From Pieris napi (lineage: Eukaryota > Arthropoda > Insecta > Lepidoptera > Pieridae): a DNA stretch of 64,000 nt. A program made the position numbers and the translations under genes. Under the pieces are notes generated by a model. That model had not been told where the DNA came from. It was given only the letters and a program-made list of their open reading frames with translations, and did not search any database. Below, piece by piece: positions 34,956-47,915 of the stretch (positions are counted from its first letter, which is position 1; every line of letters starts with the position of its first letter). The stretch lies in contig NC_062248.1 of the NCBI RefSeq assembly GCF_905475465.1, positions 7,812,001-7,876,000 of the forward strand, read 5' to 3'.

Positions 34956-37900
34956 TGATGTAAGTCAACAGTCAAGTCAGTACGAAAAAGCTGGACAGTT
35001 GGTTATTATTGTACGTCACGTCGCGACGTCATAGGGTCACAAATGTTTTAATTTAACGTTTTTTTCCGCGAGTAAAGTAAAGTTCTTTATCGGAAATATA
35101 AGGAAATATTTCAATTTTTCTTTTAATTATACGATATTTATGTTGTGTGTAAAAGAACATTCTTACGAAATAAATGCTAGAATATTGTACATCATATAAA
35201 TGTAGCCTAGCCAGCAGTATTATCCATCCAGCCTACAATAATATTTATTTCTACTAGATTCTATAAAGACTTTCTAAGATAAATACTTGTTATATATACC
35301 AGCCTACGTAACATTTTCATAACGAATAAAACTCGGCTAAGACTCGGAGAAAGGCGGGTTACTGGGTTAGAGACAATCTCTGCGATGGCTCATTCACTGC
35401 TGCAACGAACCGAGCAGAGAATTGAATTGGAAGCAAATGTGCCGTACGATACGGCCCACGAATATAAACTGAACCACTCTAAGTACTCTAAGCCAGATCA
35501 AATGACAAAAGGAATCGAAATTCCATTTTAATTTAACCTTCTGACATACAATTTTCGACAAAGTTTTGTGTGTATAGCAACGATTCTTTGTGTTTATTAC
35601 CATACATAATCATATGTATGTAAACGTTTTTGAAGTGCTCAGGCAAGGCATGCAAATGTCTGTTTGACTGAATTTGTTTTATCGGCAAGTAAGTAAATTT
35701 TTCCAAGATCGAACCCAGTTCCAACTTACCCACGTAGCAGTAATCAAACTGCTGACTGCATCTACGTTTAAAATATAAAAGTATATCTTAAGAAAAGTTA
35801 CAAAGAATGGTTGATACAAGTCACAACCATCGTAAACTTTCAATTCTGTGTACGCTTAACAAGGTTAATCTCGTACGTCGTCGTCGGACATTGACTTACG
35901 TACGGTCATTCGTTTATGAGTACTACGAACTACGGGGGAACACGGAAGTGACTGCGGGTTGCTTCATTTCCGCGCGTGTGCGCGGCCGCATCCCTATTTC
36001 CTCACAGTTTATAGCCTGGCATTATACCTTCTGTGCGGGAATTTGTTGAACGTGTTTTCAGCACCGTTAAGTTTATTTTGCCGATGCTAAGAGCAATTTC
36101 CGCATGAAGCACTATAATATCCTATCTCATCTTAACATTATATAAAAATAATGAAAAGATTACATCAAGTAGATTCCGGAGAAATTAAGAGCTAAAGTAA
36201 GATTTGGAATTTTTGCTTAAACTAAATCGGTGTGTTAACTTAACTTACATATTCATATCATAATTAAACATTGAATTGAGTAAATAACACATTGAAGAAT
36301 AAACAACACGATAATAACCAAGAAGGATCGTGAACGAAGGTTTTATTTGCCGCATTCTTATTCATAAACAACGAAATCGTTATAGTGTCTCTCATTATAT
36401 TACAAATTTGAAAATAATTATTCAAGTGGTACTTAAGTTTAAGAAACCTGTTGCAAATTAATTTAACTGAAAGAATGCCAGAATAAATATTTGTTGCAAC
36501 AAGCGGTTAGACTTCATTTAGAGTACAGACAGATGTAATTACTAAACCCATTTCAGTCGCTTGTCTCGTATTAGTTACTTTCCCAGGGCCGGGAGATTTA
36601 TTCTATGAGATTGTACTTGTGTACATTAGCATCCAGCATCTGAATTTTAATAAAAGTAAGTAACAACCCCGTTTTTTAAATTTGCGTCAGTTTAGCTGGA
36701 GCTAGTAAGCCACTAAGAACAACAGTAATCTTATGTAGATTAGCACTTCTTCCGCTCATTTTTCCTAAAAGGTTGCTCAAAAGCAATAAGGCCGCCCTTT
36801 GCCCTCTTTATTTAGTTATTGTAATTTGTATTGATTTTTTGTATTGACTCTTCTTGACTCTATTCGATTTTTTTATTACGTCTTAGCAAATAATACACAA
36901 GTCAGTGGCGTCCCTGGGATCTCAAGCTGATATGTACTAAAAAAATTCTCATTAAAACAATTTGAATTGTATAATTATAACCGCATTCGAAAATTTGATT
37001 AAGCTGATTTTATTTAGCGGATTCATATATGATAATTTCAGCTTATTTCCATATTAATTATGGGAAATTGTATCGGCATTCCGCAGTTCACATTATCTGA
37101 CTTTTGTGATTGTTATGAATTGGATATTTGTTTAATACGGTCATATAACATGCGTATTGAGAAATCATTTTAATATAATTTCTTCTAGGAGCTACCAGAT
37201 AATAGTCAATATATTTATTGTTGTACCTCTGTATATAAGTAAGACACTTATATTGTATTTCATGATACAATAACATAGTCTTACTTTACTATTGTGGGAG
37301 GTATCGATTTTAACAAAGACATTCAGAAGTAGAGTATTATTCGAAATTATTATTATATTTCGACAAATATCGTCGATTTACACTTGACATTTAGCACGGG
37401 CGTCAATAAGGTTCATACTGTCTACTTTGTATTTAACGCTTTAAGATTGTAAAGAATCATGCCTAGATTGAAATATATATCTTTTTTATTTAACTTTTAA
37501 AAAAATGTAATTAATATCAATAAATAAATTTTGTATTTAAATATTATAATATTATTGTAATGAATGTCGACGCTTTGGTAGACGAAGAAATTGGGACCAA
37601 TTTGTCTTTGACAATCGACACATAAATTACTATATTAAAAAAATCAAATAAGTAGATATAATCTCTTCAATATCACGCAAACCGTTTATTTTAAGTACGT
37701 AACACACACATTACACAGGCTTATACGAAATGTGTGTAGGGCCCAAAGCCACGAAAGCAGCTCGGGAGGCATTTTCTTATAAGTTTGGTGTAATGGTAAA
37801 AAAGACACCGAACAGCGTTTGCAAGTATAAAATAACTACACAGACTATGCATGTAAAAATCTTATGCTTCAGTAATTGCAAGAAAGCTATTACTCTCGAT

Positions 37901-40900
37901 AATCTTGGCATTAATTGTAATAAAAGGCTAGCACATTCTTTTGTTTTAAAATTTCTGATATGAATTGTCCCTTTGTAGTAGGGTGGGGCGAGTAGCTGGC
38001 TTCTCGCCAGTATACTGTGTGTTTCATATTTCACTGGATCATTGGCTTTCACAAAGAAAGAATTACCTACATTTCTTTAATTCCTAGCTGCATTTCTTCA
38101 TACACTTTTTTAGATATAAAACAGCCATTTAGTTAGTAAGTATGTTTTTACATAGGAGCGGTTGAGCAACATTGAGAGACAAGTTTAAGTAAGACTCATC
38201 CGTCGTATGGTCTTAGATTTAATGACTTAGGGGTCTGAGAAGGAAAAAAAATGTCTATCCGATGCCTAGCAGTTACAGGAGTAAACAAAGTAGATAACAT
38301 TAATTAAGTTCAGACTAGACTGTTACTGTTACACGGCGATTCCTCGAATAATTATTCATTGAAACGGCAACTGATACTAAACTATTTATTTTATATAATA
38401 TTTCACTGAACTCACTACGACCGCGACTGTATGAAGCAATTTTAATTGCATTACGTTTGGCAGCAATCGTAGCAAACCCTGCAGGTGTACGTACGCCTCG
38501 TAGCGTGTGCCAAGATGCAAAAACACTATTCCTGATAACATTTTTAATCAACCTTGTTTCATAATGAATAAATCACGGGAAAGTGAAAGTTGAAACTAAT
38601 TAGTTTGAATTGTTCAAAATAAACAATGGATGAGCAAAACAAAAGACAATTGGAAATATTATAATAGCAAATATCAATTAGACTCTTAAAAAAGGTACCC
38701 ACAAAAATATTATTTAAATTACGAACGTCAAAAGGATTCTAAAAATAAGTTCTTTAAGAAGACGATGACAGTTGATAGTACCTATATCTAAATCTACAAA
38801 AACGTAAATAGTTTCTGGAACCAATGCAATAACAATATGTTCCAATCCGAATTTATAAGATAAAATGTAAAGTCCATGAGTCATATTAAAAAAATGTATT
38901 AATAAAATCACTATTATGTAAATGTTGCAATAAGTCCAAGCTAGTATCTACCAGACAAAGATATATTCCTTATTTCAAAAACTAAGACTATGCGCCATTG
39001 ATTGAACAATCATATCATTGTATACGAGTAGTGTTCCATTGCACTGTTATAACATTTAAAACTTAAAAACGAATTTGTCAATTTCATAACGTATGTATCT
39101 AAATGGATATTTTATTAATAGTACAGAACGTGTCCGGCCATATTTATTGTTTGTTCGGTAATGGAGTTTTAGTGCGAAAACAGATAAATAAAAAGCTTAT
39201 TCGATATTTATGAGGTAATAATATTTGAGTGGATAGGAGAATCGTTCATATCATGTACAGCGATGACTTGAGAGCATTGTTAATCCCGGTGAAGCATACA
39301 ATTGGCTCAGAGCCATTGTGGCTCTTTTTTCTTTTCTAGAAAATAAAACACAATTTATTACTGATATTGATATAAAGAGATAATAGATTGATAGCATGGA
39401 TCACTCTGAAATTTATTGTTTAGCTACTGCTTATGAGTGTTGGCAGGTGTCGGCATAAACTTTTATGTTCTTGGATCGAATGATATATCTACCGTGTTTG
39501 CTTATGGCATGCATACAATATATGACTAAAGAAATAACAGAAAATAATTTATTAATTAAATAGTATTACGAAAATTTGAATTAAGTTTGTTTCCTCTTGT
39601 ATAATAGAAGATGTTGTAAAGAGGAATACGTACAACTTCAAAAAGAAGAATATCATAATAGTAAAACTTTTGCAGAGATCTGTAGCCGCTATTTGTAACT
39701 AAACAGAAGCACTGTACTTGCATTATTAAAATATCATTCAATTTAAACGATTGTATGTATTATTTATGCGTTCGATCCGTCAGAATATGACACTATCGAA
39801 TTGACGTATACTTCAGAAAACTATCGTCAACTAATTAATTAATTTATTTACACTTCATTGCCATAATACACATAATTATTATACAAATAGAAAAAATAAC
39901 AAAAAGTAAGTAGGTTACATAAGTTATTAGGCAACGGGCGGCGGTATCGCTAACAAGCGATTTCTTCCAGGCAACCCTAGCCTACCCTTAATTCTCGATT
40001 CGTAAGTTGTTAAGCGTGCAGTTATGTTCACGTGAAGATGTTACATTGTTTATTGCAGTAGCACGCTGATTATAAGTGCTCGCTAATGAGTTACGAATAT
40101 TTGCTGTGATTGTCGTAGCCCCGTAGCCCGTAGGCGCGTAGGTACGATGACAATGCAAAGGCGAGCTGAAGTTCCGGTTATCCCTCATCACGATTACTTA
40201 ATTCTGAATTGTTGTTTATTAACGCGAGCAGTAAAAATACACGTAACTGGATTAATATCTAATAATAAGAATTACACAATGATTCACGCAAGCATATTCG
40301 GAACAAGAAAGTTAAAAAACTGTGACTCGCAAATTGTCTTATTGTGAACACAATTGCCGAAGTAACCAAAATTGAATCTTTACAATATAAAAACTCTATT
40401 AATTGCGTTTTATATCTTAAGTGTTGGTTCTTTAAATAAAGTCTAGATTTTTTTTTAAATCTGTTAATAGGTGTAATTTATAAGAAAATTAAAGCTAAGT
40501 CTCACTATTTAGGCCTAAAAACCATAAAATATTACTACATCAGAATATATTGTTATGTTGTTATAAAAACAATGAATATATATATTCACACAAAATATAT
40601 AATTTGATTATTTCATTGCTGAAGATAAAATAAAGAACACTGTAAAGCTAGGTTTTATGGCGAGAATACCTCGGAGTGTGCGACAGACAAGACGACAAGT
40701 TGTTTACACAATTTATTGCTCTCTCGGCTAGTTTAACTTTTAAGATAGAACTTTAAAAATTCTTACAATTTTTAAATAACTCGCCTTTATGTTGGCTATG
40801 TTCTACGCGAAATTAGTTAACGAAAACCTATTCTAAGTCCTATTAGCATTATTACAGAATGACAATTCTTTGTCAGTTCTGTGTGTCCAAATAAGTAGCC

Positions 40901-42652
40901 CCTTGTACTATTTAATTTATTTATAACTTCTTTGATTAACGAGCATAACTATTTTCAACTATAACTGATAAACATATGATATTACAATTTTACACACAAA
41001 TCATATCAGAATATAGAAACTACAAACAATCAATCAAAACAAAAACAACAAAACCAGAAACAATGAAACAAAAACGTAATACAAAAACAATATAATAGGG
41101 CAAAACAGCACTAAACGCAAAATTAAAACTATAGTCTATAAAACTATGAAATGATGTATAGGTTATATAATTAGCAAAAGCATACAGGTAAATATTGGAC
41201 TTACTATATGACGTGGTGTAGTATAATTAGTTTGCATCTTACTTGATGGAAGGAAATATCTTATACCTTAGCCAGTGCAAAGATGTTAAAGTACGGCAGC
41301 TTGTAAGTATTTCTATTTACATATGTAATCATAATTTATATAAATTTCGGATAATGTAATAAGAGACCACGATGATATTTTATTCGAATGGTAACACCAC
41401 TCAATCATAGACATCTTACAGGTTATAGATTGACAGTGTGTTACAATTGCTTCTGATCAGCGTCTGCGCCGGTCATGCGCACGGGCTTATTTTTTTTATT
41501 AGAACCATGTTTCTTCTTCGAATCAGCGTCATAAATTTATTTTTAATTTCGATATTGTTCTTACGTTTCATGATTTACAACTAGTTGCAACATGACGAGA
41601 CGTGAGCGTCGACAAAAATATGATATTTAAGAAGCTTCCTATATCAAATGTGTAATACTCGTTTAATCGAGTATTTATTTAGGTATAATTTATGCTTTAG
41701 TAAAAAAATACCTGTAAGGTAGAAATATAACTTTCAACATTAAACATTTCGACTTACAAATACAATTAGAAAGCATAATTGCCTTCTTTTCAACGTCTTC
41801 AAAATAAAATCTTAGCAAATTACGCAAAGCCGTTCAATATTATTGAGGTCTAGTCGTCCGCCTGGCATCGCTTATGATATTATATTTTATTGACTTGAAT
41901 CTCAACACAATTTATATGTAACTCGACTACAACAACTGAAAATAAACTAAAAGAAAATGTTTTATATAAAATCGTTTAAATTATAGTTTACCCTCGCACT
42001 TGTACTTGGTCTGAGAAGAACTCGGCAGCTGGGTTAAGTTTTTGACAATCCTTATAATTATTATTATTTTTTGCTTTAACTGATATTGCATCAGTTATTC
42101 TTAAAAATATATTTCCGAATTGTAGTTTTCGTAACGTGCGCTTAAAAATTGTCTACGTTATTCAATAAACAGACATTAGTTTGATACAATTTTGGTGTAT
42201 ATTTCAACAATGAACCTTTTACTTTTATCTTCGCCTGAGTTATTTCGTTAAGTAAGTTTGCATAAGAACAATTCCATCTGAATTTTCTCTAAGTAATTGA
42301 TCATATCTATAAAAAACTAATATAAATGATAATGTCTTGAATAATAGGGCACAATAAATTTAATGTTTTTGTTTGTATACGTTCCCCCATTTGTTACGAG
42401 GTATGTAAAACACCAGCAATGTTCGTATGGATTTTATACGGGCGAGTCTCACGGGTACCGAATAGCATTTCCATCGATAATGAAAGTGACAATCCGCGGT
42501 TTGTACTTTACGTACACTATTCATGTTCTGAATAATTCTTTCATTTTGTAACACGATTATCTTAAGATATAACGCCCTCCCGGAGGATACTTCTGTTTAT
42601 CTTAATTGTTTTTTTACTAATCATAGTGCGGTATTTTGGAAGGTTTTACTCT
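34956..42652. other. Long gene-poor stretch
   Basis: About 7.7 kb with no conserved protein match by eye. A less AT-rich patch at 35.3-36.1 kb contains a small ORF (listed) and a CpG-rich segment near 35930-36010; another patch at 39.95-40.17 kb is also less AT-rich. These could be regulatory or 5' exon sequence. No tRNA, CRISPR or tandem array is seen. Confidence 0.35.
35385..35531 (+). CDS. Possible small ORF, 48 codons
   Basis: ATG at 35385 to TAA at 35529-35531. The peptide is hydrophilic ('EQRIELEANVPYDTAHEY') and its codons are less AT-biased than the surroundings. The same frame stays open for some 40 codons upstream, so it could also be the 3' part of an exon. No family is recognised. 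It may be chance. Confidence 0.22.
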   Translation: MAHSLLQRTEQRIELEANVPYDTAHEYKLNHSKYSKPDQMTKGIEIPF

Positions 42653-42894
42653 GCCCTGCGATTCTGTAACTCACTTTTCGGACTCACACAGCGGTTTTCG
42701 CATCGGCGGTCGCTCTGAAATCAGTCGTGAAGCAGTCATTTTATGATTTGGCATTCTAATAAACAATAAACTACAAGCCCCCACCTTTTCAGAATTCCAA
42801 ATCATAAAATGACTGCTTCACGACTGATTTCAGAGCGACCGCCGATGCGAAAACCGCTGTGTGAGTTCGAAAGTGAGTTACAGAATCGCAGGGC
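42653..42894. mobile_element. 242-bp MITE with about 100-bp arms
   Basis: Nearly perfect inverted arms running from 'GCCCTGCGATTCTGTAACTC' through 'GCGGTTTTCGCATCGGCGG' and 'GACTGATTTCAGAGCG' to 'ATCATAAAATGACTGC', with a spacer of only about 40 bp. It would fold into one long hairpin. No frame. The flanks show no obvious target duplication. Confidence 0.88.
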
Positions 42895-44457
42895 TGAACA
42901 AGAATATGATGTTCTTGTTTAATACTTTAACGGACATAAACGCGTATTTATTATGAGAGGTCGCTCAGTACGTTTGTAAAGCACTCGAAACGTCGAGTAT
43001 TGTAAAAGAATTTACGTAATTACTTTATAGTGTGGTATTGGCGTAAACCACAGTCAAAATTGTTTTTTTGTTGGAGTTTATGGCCTGGTATCTCTAGACC
43101 TTTAGGCCAAGTCTTGAGTATTTTTATTCGGTTTATTATAATTTCCCCACTGTATTTTTGATGAAGGTCAAAATTGTGTTAGTCACAACATTCACAGATA
43201 AAAAACAACCGCGCATCATTGACTTATGATGATGGCACGTCCTTGCCGTCATTGTTAGATATCTATAGTCATTAAAGTTACCTAGGTCTATGTCTATAAT
43301 TGTGAATATTTATACGAAGGTAGTAAGTTATAAGGAATTACAGAAGTGTTTTAGGCGAAATACACTATTGCAAGCGATATACCGTTGTGTTGCGGCCAGG
43401 TAACTTAAAAAATGGTTCATATTTCATCCTGATTCCCTAAAAGCTGGGGCTAGGTTTAAATACACTTCCACAAAATACGAGATTGGATACGAACAACTCT
43501 TATATTTAACAACGTCTAATAATAGAATATTTAATTAAATATCAGGCGAAAATAATTTGGTGAAAACGACAGGCGGTTAATTATGTAATTAATAATCAGG
43601 CGATAAACTCGAAATTTGAAAACAAATGATGTATATGTAAGGGATATAAATATAATATGTATTACATAGTCTACGTGGCTTAGTCGTCCACGGCGTTTTT
43701 TAATTCAGAGGTCTTGATTTTGATTTCTGCTGAATCAATATTTGTTTCGGGTCGTTGATTGTCTTAAAGAACGAAAATGAAACACAAATATACCCTTTGG
43801 TGGGAGCAGGAATAGCAATCAAATATTGACTCAATGAAAAATATTAATTAATTTAAACCTGCTGATCATCCAATGTTTGGATGTTTGAATCCAGAATATA
43901 AAAACGAAGTTAGTGCAAAGAAATTCGATATAACGAAAGTTCAGGGAATTTTCACTTGTGTTAAACGCGTGCCCGCACGGCATCCTTTCTCATTAACAAG
44001 AGAGCTCTTGCTTTGCACGTAGATTTTAGCCTGCTATTTTATTTTTACTGGGAATTTAAATCTTACTTCATAAGTGATGATTAAACTTTTAATACTAGGA
44101 AGTGACTATTAAACTTTTACTTTTAATTTGCTGAATTAAATAAATCTTTTTTTTATAAAAAAAAAATGACGACAGAACTGTTTATTTTGTAAATGCTCCG
44201 TAATAAGTAAACACGGAGGAATATACTAAATTCTATATACAATACGTTTACTTGTTTTGTTTATTTTAATACTGTATAAATTATTAGGACGAGTTTATAA
44301 GAGTATCTAGTAATGTTACAAAAGTTACGTCCGGGACTCTTAAAAGTAATTATAAAAAGAAAAAGTAAGCTATGAATAAAGTATTGACTTGAGACGTTAA
44401 AACATTTTATTAATTTACGATTGTTTAGTATCACAACAATCAATTTTGACAGTACTA
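42895..44457. other. No gene; possible old SINE at about 43670-43790
   Basis: 'CTACGTGGCTTAGTCGTCCA' followed by 'GAGGTCTTGATTTTGATTTC' and 'TTTCGGGTCGTTGATTGTC' resembles a decayed tRNA-derived SINE head and body. The rest is featureless to me. Confidence 0.35.
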
Positions 44458-44761
44458 TAATAAATAAATAAATGCTGTTCGTTTGTCTTGCTAAAACTCG
44501 AGAATGGCTAGACCGATTTGGCTAGTGATCTTGAAATATTCCTGGAAGCTTAAACGATGGGAAACATGAAAAATAATTAAAGAAAATGACTAAAAACGAT
44601 AATTGAATTTTGTCTTTTTAAAAACAAGAAATTGTTACCAGGTAGTCAAATATTTAAAGATCTTCTGAAATTTAATTTTATAATGAAATTTTGGTGTGTT
44701 TTAATAATGTTGTATTACGACTCAAATATATGTAGGTGAAACGAAGTTCACCGTTATCTAG
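44458..44761 (+). mobile_element. Second Helitron-like element
   Basis: Contains 'CTGTTCGTTTGTCTTGCTAA' and 'CTCGAGAATGGCTAGACCGA' and ends 'GAAGTTCACCGTTATCTAG' then T. I recall such sequence as a common lepidopteran repeat with a CTAG terminus. The left boundary is approximate. Confidence 0.5.
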
Positions 44762-46459
44762 TCCGCGTCATATAAATTCTTTAAAATAATTACGTAAAAT
44801 ACATTTCATCAAGGTTTTGAATATTATGTAAGATTATAATAGAAAGACAAAGGCAAAATTAGAATGTAACTAGATCTGCTTGTTTAGGATATACCGTTGT
44901 GGCACAAAGTTGCTGTTTTATAATTAATTCTAATTCAGTTTAACCGTACCACCAAATTGTCTAAGCTCACGGTAAATAATGGTATAAAATATTAAAGAAA
45001 ACTACTTGTGATCGTCACTTGTAATCCTAATTTACGATGCAGGCTTTTGTCTGTTGTCTCAGTTTTCCTTACGGGCACTTCACAATCGATGTCAAACGAT
45101 AACATATAGATAGTACTGTGCCAAGAACTTCCAAACATTTAATTTAAAAAAACAATCTTTTATCATTGATAATTGTAATATACGCGATCTTATTGTGCTT
45201 TTAGCGAGTTTTAAGCACTTTTGAGTCCCGCTTATTACTATTGCTGTAGGCACTCGAAACGTAGATAAATCTCGATAAATAAAACTTATTTTAAAGGGTG
45301 ATAGACGCGTAAAACATTGATCGTTAGAATTGTACATATTTGCATGTTTTTATTATAATAATTAATAATATAATCAAATTCAAAGCGTTGTATTTGCTTA
45401 TTATTTCTATTTATGCTATCTTGCTAATAGTTAATGTATTTTTTAAAACCTTGAAATAGCCTTTTGCCGTGTCTGCTGTGGTAGATTGAAATTCTGATGG
45501 AACAAACGTGCTTAAAAATAAATTCGAAGCATCGACCCGAGTTAAAATAATACGCCAGTAAACGGGATACCAAGGCAACATGATAAAATGAAACCTTCAC
45601 AATCAACTTAGGTGATACATTGTATTATTTGAGTTTTACTTCTGTCAATAAAGTTTCAAATTTCACTTAAATTAGGTTTAAATTTCTTGTAGGGTTAATT
45701 AATAAATCCTAATCCGGTCATATTTTGTTCAACATATGAACGTTTATTAGGTATGTGTTCGATGATGGAGGCTCGTTTTATTCGCAGGGTGTTAAACTGA
45801 TAGAGAGATTTGCTGCAATGTTCTTTTTATGTAGTGGAAAGATATTGGGGCCGATGGCTGGTATGCTTCGCTGTGGCTGATCCGAAATTTTATATCTTTT
45901 GGCATAACTGTGAGAACGGAAATTTCTTTTTGGAACGTAAGCATAAAATTTTCATATATTCTTTATAAGTTTACGTTTGTAAGTTGGCGTGAAACTAACT
46001 AGAATAAAATATATTAAAACTGTTTAAATTTATTATAGAAAAAGGATATTTTAAATAATACAAAGGCACAGAAATTATTATTTCAGTTTTAAGTGATTTC
46101 TGCCGTCCAATGAGTAGCAACTGTTCCTCCGGAGTCAAAACAAACTTCCGAGTTTGAATAATCGTGAATTATAGACGAATTTATTAAGACTTACCGTCAT
46201 TGTTTACGTATTATATTAACTCGATAAATATGACAAAAACCGTATTTCTAATCGGTAAATTAGAGTTTTATATCTCTCAAAGCACTGTTATATTGTTAAA
46301 GGGCGCGCCATAGTTGCGTGTTTATAACGCACATAAAACTTTTATTATTCTTTGTTTACTATGTGTAAAGTATACAGTCTTGTTTATAATCGGACTGTTA
46401 ATCAATGGAAGATTGTTATAAATATTGGAGAAATAAACTATATTGTTTATTTAGTAATA
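44762..46459. other. No gene seen
   Basis: AT-rich DNA with only short chance frames; no repeat ends or RNA gene recognised. Confidence 0.4.
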
Positions 46460-46636
46460 CGAATAATAATAATGCAGTGACGCTACTACCTTATATGGCC
46501 TCTGTCTGCAATATATCATCTATTTCAGCCATGCCGGTTTCTTTACGATGTTTCCTTCACCGAGCGAGCAAGAGCATATAGACAGAAAGTCCATTGTTGC
46601 ATAGCCGGATAGGAGTCGCACGCTGAAACCAACACT
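46460..46636 (-). repeat. SINE, antisense, internally deleted
   Basis: On the minus strand 'TTTCAGCGTGCGACTCC' (tRNA-related head), 'CAATGGACTTTCTGTCTAT', 'GGTGAAGGAAACATCGT' and 'GTAGCGTCACTGC', then an (ATT)n-type tail. The same family as 58950-59215 by order of blocks; the B-box segment is missing. Confidence 0.65.
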
Positions 46637-46644
46637 GCTTCTTA

Positions 46645-46889
46645 GGGAGCGTTCAAGTATTACGTAACGAATTTGGGGGGGGGGGGGGTCTCCTTTTGTA
46701 ACACGCTACGCATACGGGGCTGGGATTGAATTACGCGTTATTGTTAATATTATTTTCGACTTTCCAGTAACTTTTAGGTATAAAGAGTCACTAGGTGGTC
46801 ACGAAACGTTTTACTATGCTTGGGTACAGAAAAACGTTACGGTGTCAATAATCTCCAAAAATAGCGTGACAAAATACTTGAACGCTCTC
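46645..46889. mobile_element. 245-bp MITE with TA duplication
   Basis: Ends are inverted 'G(G/A)GAGCGTTCAAGTATT' and both are flanked by TA (46643-46644 and 46890-46891), typical of Tc1/mariner-type MITEs. A run of 14 G lies about 30 bp inside the left end. It stands directly beside the SINE. Confidence 0.75.
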
Positions 46890-46891
46890 TA

Positions 46892-47560
46892 ATATTTACT
46901 TATCGCATTAATTAAAATACAAATAAATTAATACAAACAAATTAATTAGAAGACTCAGAAGTCATAACTATATAAAGAAATAAATGAAAATGATCAACAG
47001 AACAGACATCGAAATGAGGCTTAGGGTTTGCATCCCAATAAGAAACTATGTTCTGATCAGTAAAATAGGCGAAATTACAAACGTGGGAAAAATACGTTTA
47101 TAATTGAAAATTGTACTTCATAATTAAACTCTTCAAATCTACCAAATAAACAGACTTTCAGAAGTTAAATCGATCAGATTTATCGTATAATATCGCAGAG
47201 TATCTACTCTGCAATTAAAGGAGTAAACATAAATTTAAGTAAAGGAAATGGTCGTAGCCTTGACCAGTTGAAGTAACTTTGTTAATACAAAGTACTGGCT
47301 GGATTAAATTTACTGCCTTCTGAGCGATACCAAATATTACTCATATATTCAATATAATTAGTTAATGATTTTTTTAAATTATTTCTAGTTATTTCATTAG
47401 ATATATTTCATGCATGTATTACTTAATGGTAGCCTCTAGTTCTAGATAGAAAAAATACTTATATTGCTTTAAAACAACAATATATATATTTCTTTAATTT
47501 CAATTTTCTAAACAATATATGTTAGATGTATCCTTAGATTTTAATAATACTCGTATATTC
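46892..47560. other. No gene seen
   Basis: AT-rich left flank of the LINE; no feature recognised. Confidence 0.4.
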
Positions 47561-47915
47561 CTCTCCCCTCCGGACCGCGGAAGCACTTGGACGTGTCCAC
47601 TGTGTTGAGTTTTGTGAGAAATTTAAATTTAAAATCTTAAATTAAAATACTAAATTGAACTATTTGGACTTTTGTGGTTTTGAACCCGTGCCTCTTCTTG
47701 GATAAGCTGTGAAGTGAGCGCTGTTGTTTGCCATTACACCAAACGGTTGAGTGCCGGCGAGTCGAAATTCTACATCACATTCGGCTAATGACGTAAGTTA
47801 GACTACGACGCTTGTGATTTGCTACGGTACTACAAAGCTGTTATACCTGCTACGATCAACTGGTGCGATTGTCTATTGTTGCTTTGCGATATTGAACTCT
47901 GGGTTCATTGAAGAT

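Noticed and set aside
35807..36049. 80-codon frame in the CpG-rich patch
   Set aside because: Arg/Tyr/Val-rich translation without domain features; better viewed as possible non-coding regulatory sequence.
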